Part shown: positions 6,007-6,852 of the stretch, one piece after another
Layout: every line of letters begins with the position of its first letter
How positions within the stretch are numbered: position 1 is the first letter of the stretch
Origin: Bordetella parapertussis
GTDB lineage: Bacteria > Pseudomonadota > Gammaproteobacteria > Burkholderiales > Burkholderiaceae_C
Length of the DNA: 6,852 nt
Assembly (NCBI GenBank): GCA_945870575.1
Contig: CAMBSK010000054.1
Location: forward strand, 1 to 6,852
Reading direction: 5' to 3'
Translations under genes and position numbers: made by a program
The notes under the pieces: model-generated
Database searches by the model: none
What the model was told of the DNA's origin: nothing
Seen by the model: only the letters and a program-made list of their open reading frames with translations

Positions 6007-6852
6007 TCAGTCCAACTGACGCAACACCGCAATCGCCTCGTCCACCCGCTCGACCGCGTGCACCGTCATGCCTTCTATGGGTTTTTTCGGCGCATTTGCT
6101 TTGGGTATCAAAGCCACGCTAAAGCCCAGCTTGGCGGCTTCTTTCAAACGCTCTTGGCCGCGCGGTGCAGGGCGCACTTCACCGGCCAGACCGATTTCAC
6201 CAAACGCCAAAAAGCCCTTGGGCAGCGGCTTGCCGCGCAAGCTGCTTTGTATGGCCAACAGAACCGCCAAATCCGCCGCCGGTTCGCTGATGCGCACACC
6301 ACCCACCGCGTTCACAAACACGTCCTGGTCCATGCAAGCCACCCCGGCGTGGCGGTGCAACACCGCCAGCAACATGGCCAGGCGGTCGCGGTCTAAGCCT
6401 ACCGACAAACGTCGCGGCGACGGCCCGCCGCTGTCCACCAGCGCTTGTATTTCCACCAGCAACGGGCGCGTGCCTTCCAGCGTCACCATGACGCAACTGC
6501 CGGGCACGGGCTCGGCGTGTTGGCTCAGAAAAATCGCGCTCGGGTTGCTGACGCCTTTGAGGCCTTTTTCGGTCATGGCGAACACGCCGATTTCATTGAC
6601 CGCACCGAACCGGTTTTTGATGGCGCGCACCAAGCGAAAACTGGAATGCGTGTCGCCTTCAAAGTACAGCACGGTGTCGACCATGTGCTCCAGCACACGC
6701 GGGCCGGCCAATGCGCCTTCTTTGGTGACATGGCCGACCAACACAATGGCCGTGCCGCTGGACTTGGCCAAGCGCGTCAAATGCGCGGCGCATTCGCGCA
6801 CTTGCGCCACCGACCCCGGCGCACTTGTCAGTTGATCTGAATACACGGTTTG
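6007..6852 (-). CDS. radA: DNA repair protein RadA (Sms), 5'-truncated
   Basis: The frame is open to the right edge, so the N-terminus is outside the window; 281 C-terminal residues are visible against about 460 in E. coli RadA. RadA is a RecA-like ATPase that promotes branch migration and processing of recombination intermediates. Visible are the end of the ATPase core (SAPGSVAQVRE, then IVLVGHVTKEG), the RadA-specific KNRFG motif at about visible residues 79-83 followed by GAVNEIGVFAMT, and SNPSAIFLS. The C-terminal Lon-protease-like domain begins near GTRPLLVEIQALVD and includes DQDVFVNAVGGVRI, FGEIGLAGEVRP and GQERLKEAAKLGF. The Cys4 zinc finger and Walker A motif, expected in the missing N-terminal part, cannot be checked. 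The GTG at 6844-6846 is an internal valine, not the start. The gene leads into the leftward series membrane protein, ilvE, zinc finger, waaF. Confidence 0.96.
   Translation of the reverse strand, partial: QTVYSDQLTSAPGSVAQVRECAAHLTRLAKSSGTAIVLVGHVTKEGALAGPRVLEHMVDTVLYFEGDTHSSFRLVRAIKNRFGAVNEIGVFAMTEKGLKGVSNPSAIFLSQHAEPVPGSCVMVTLEGTRPLLVEIQALVDSGGPSPRRLSVGLDRDRLAMLLAVLHRHAGVACMDQDVFVNAVGGVRISEPAADLAVLLAIQSSLRGKPLPKGFLAFGEIGLAGEVRPAPRGQERLKEAAKLGFSVALIPKANAPKKPIEGMTVHAVERVDEAIAVLRQLD

Noticed and set aside
6068..6835. Open frame of 255 codons on the + strand opposite radA
   Set aside because: The - strand carries clear RadA motifs (KNRFG, Lon-like domain). The + strand translation is Ser/Pro/Arg/Thr-rich and looks like a codon shadow.
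1..6852. Search for CRISPR arrays, tRNA genes, insertion sequences, attachment sites and defence or toxin genes
   Set aside because: No regularly spaced repeats, cloverleaf-like segments, transposase motifs or unusual gene cassettes were seen. All coding space is taken by recognisable housekeeping or LPS genes and one small hypothetical gene.

Overview
This 6.85 kb window looks like an ordinary chromosomal segment of a Gram-negative bacterium that makes a heptose-containing LPS core. The protein families, the gene order and the moderately high GC (hand-counted samples run from about 47 to 67 %) suggest a betaproteobacterium of the order Burkholderiales, perhaps near Comamonadaceae. That placement is inferred from remembered synteny and protein character, not from a search. 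I see no mobile elements, tRNA or rRNA genes, CRISPR arrays, prophage genes or defence genes.

Layout. The left half (1-3154) is read rightward and holds hldE (5' end cut by the window edge), a family 9 glycosyltransferase (GT9) 10 nt downstream, a probable intrinsic terminator, and hldD. The right half (3254-6852) is read leftward. In transcription order it holds radA (5' end cut by the window edge), a small two-helix membrane protein of unknown function, ilvE, a 69-residue CHCC zinc-finger protein and waaF. The last three are closely spaced (4 and 21 nt), as in an operon. hldD and waaF converge on a 99-bp gap that carries two inverted repeats.

Function. HldE phosphorylates and adenylylates D,D-heptose, and HldD epimerises the ADP-heptose product to the L,D form. 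WaaF adds the second heptose to the LPS inner core, and the other GT9 enzyme probably uses ADP-heptose or a related donor at an undetermined core position. So two heptose-donor synthesis genes and two putative heptosyltransferase genes sit together although they lie on opposite strands. RadA (recombination and repair), IlvE (branched-chain amino acid transamination) and the zinc-finger protein are housekeeping neighbours without an obvious link to LPS.

I found no clear sign of a new biological system. The most open points are the acceptor of the 1037-2047 glycosyltransferase, the unknown membrane protein between radA and ilvE, and the cysteine clusters at the C-termini of both GT9 enzymes.
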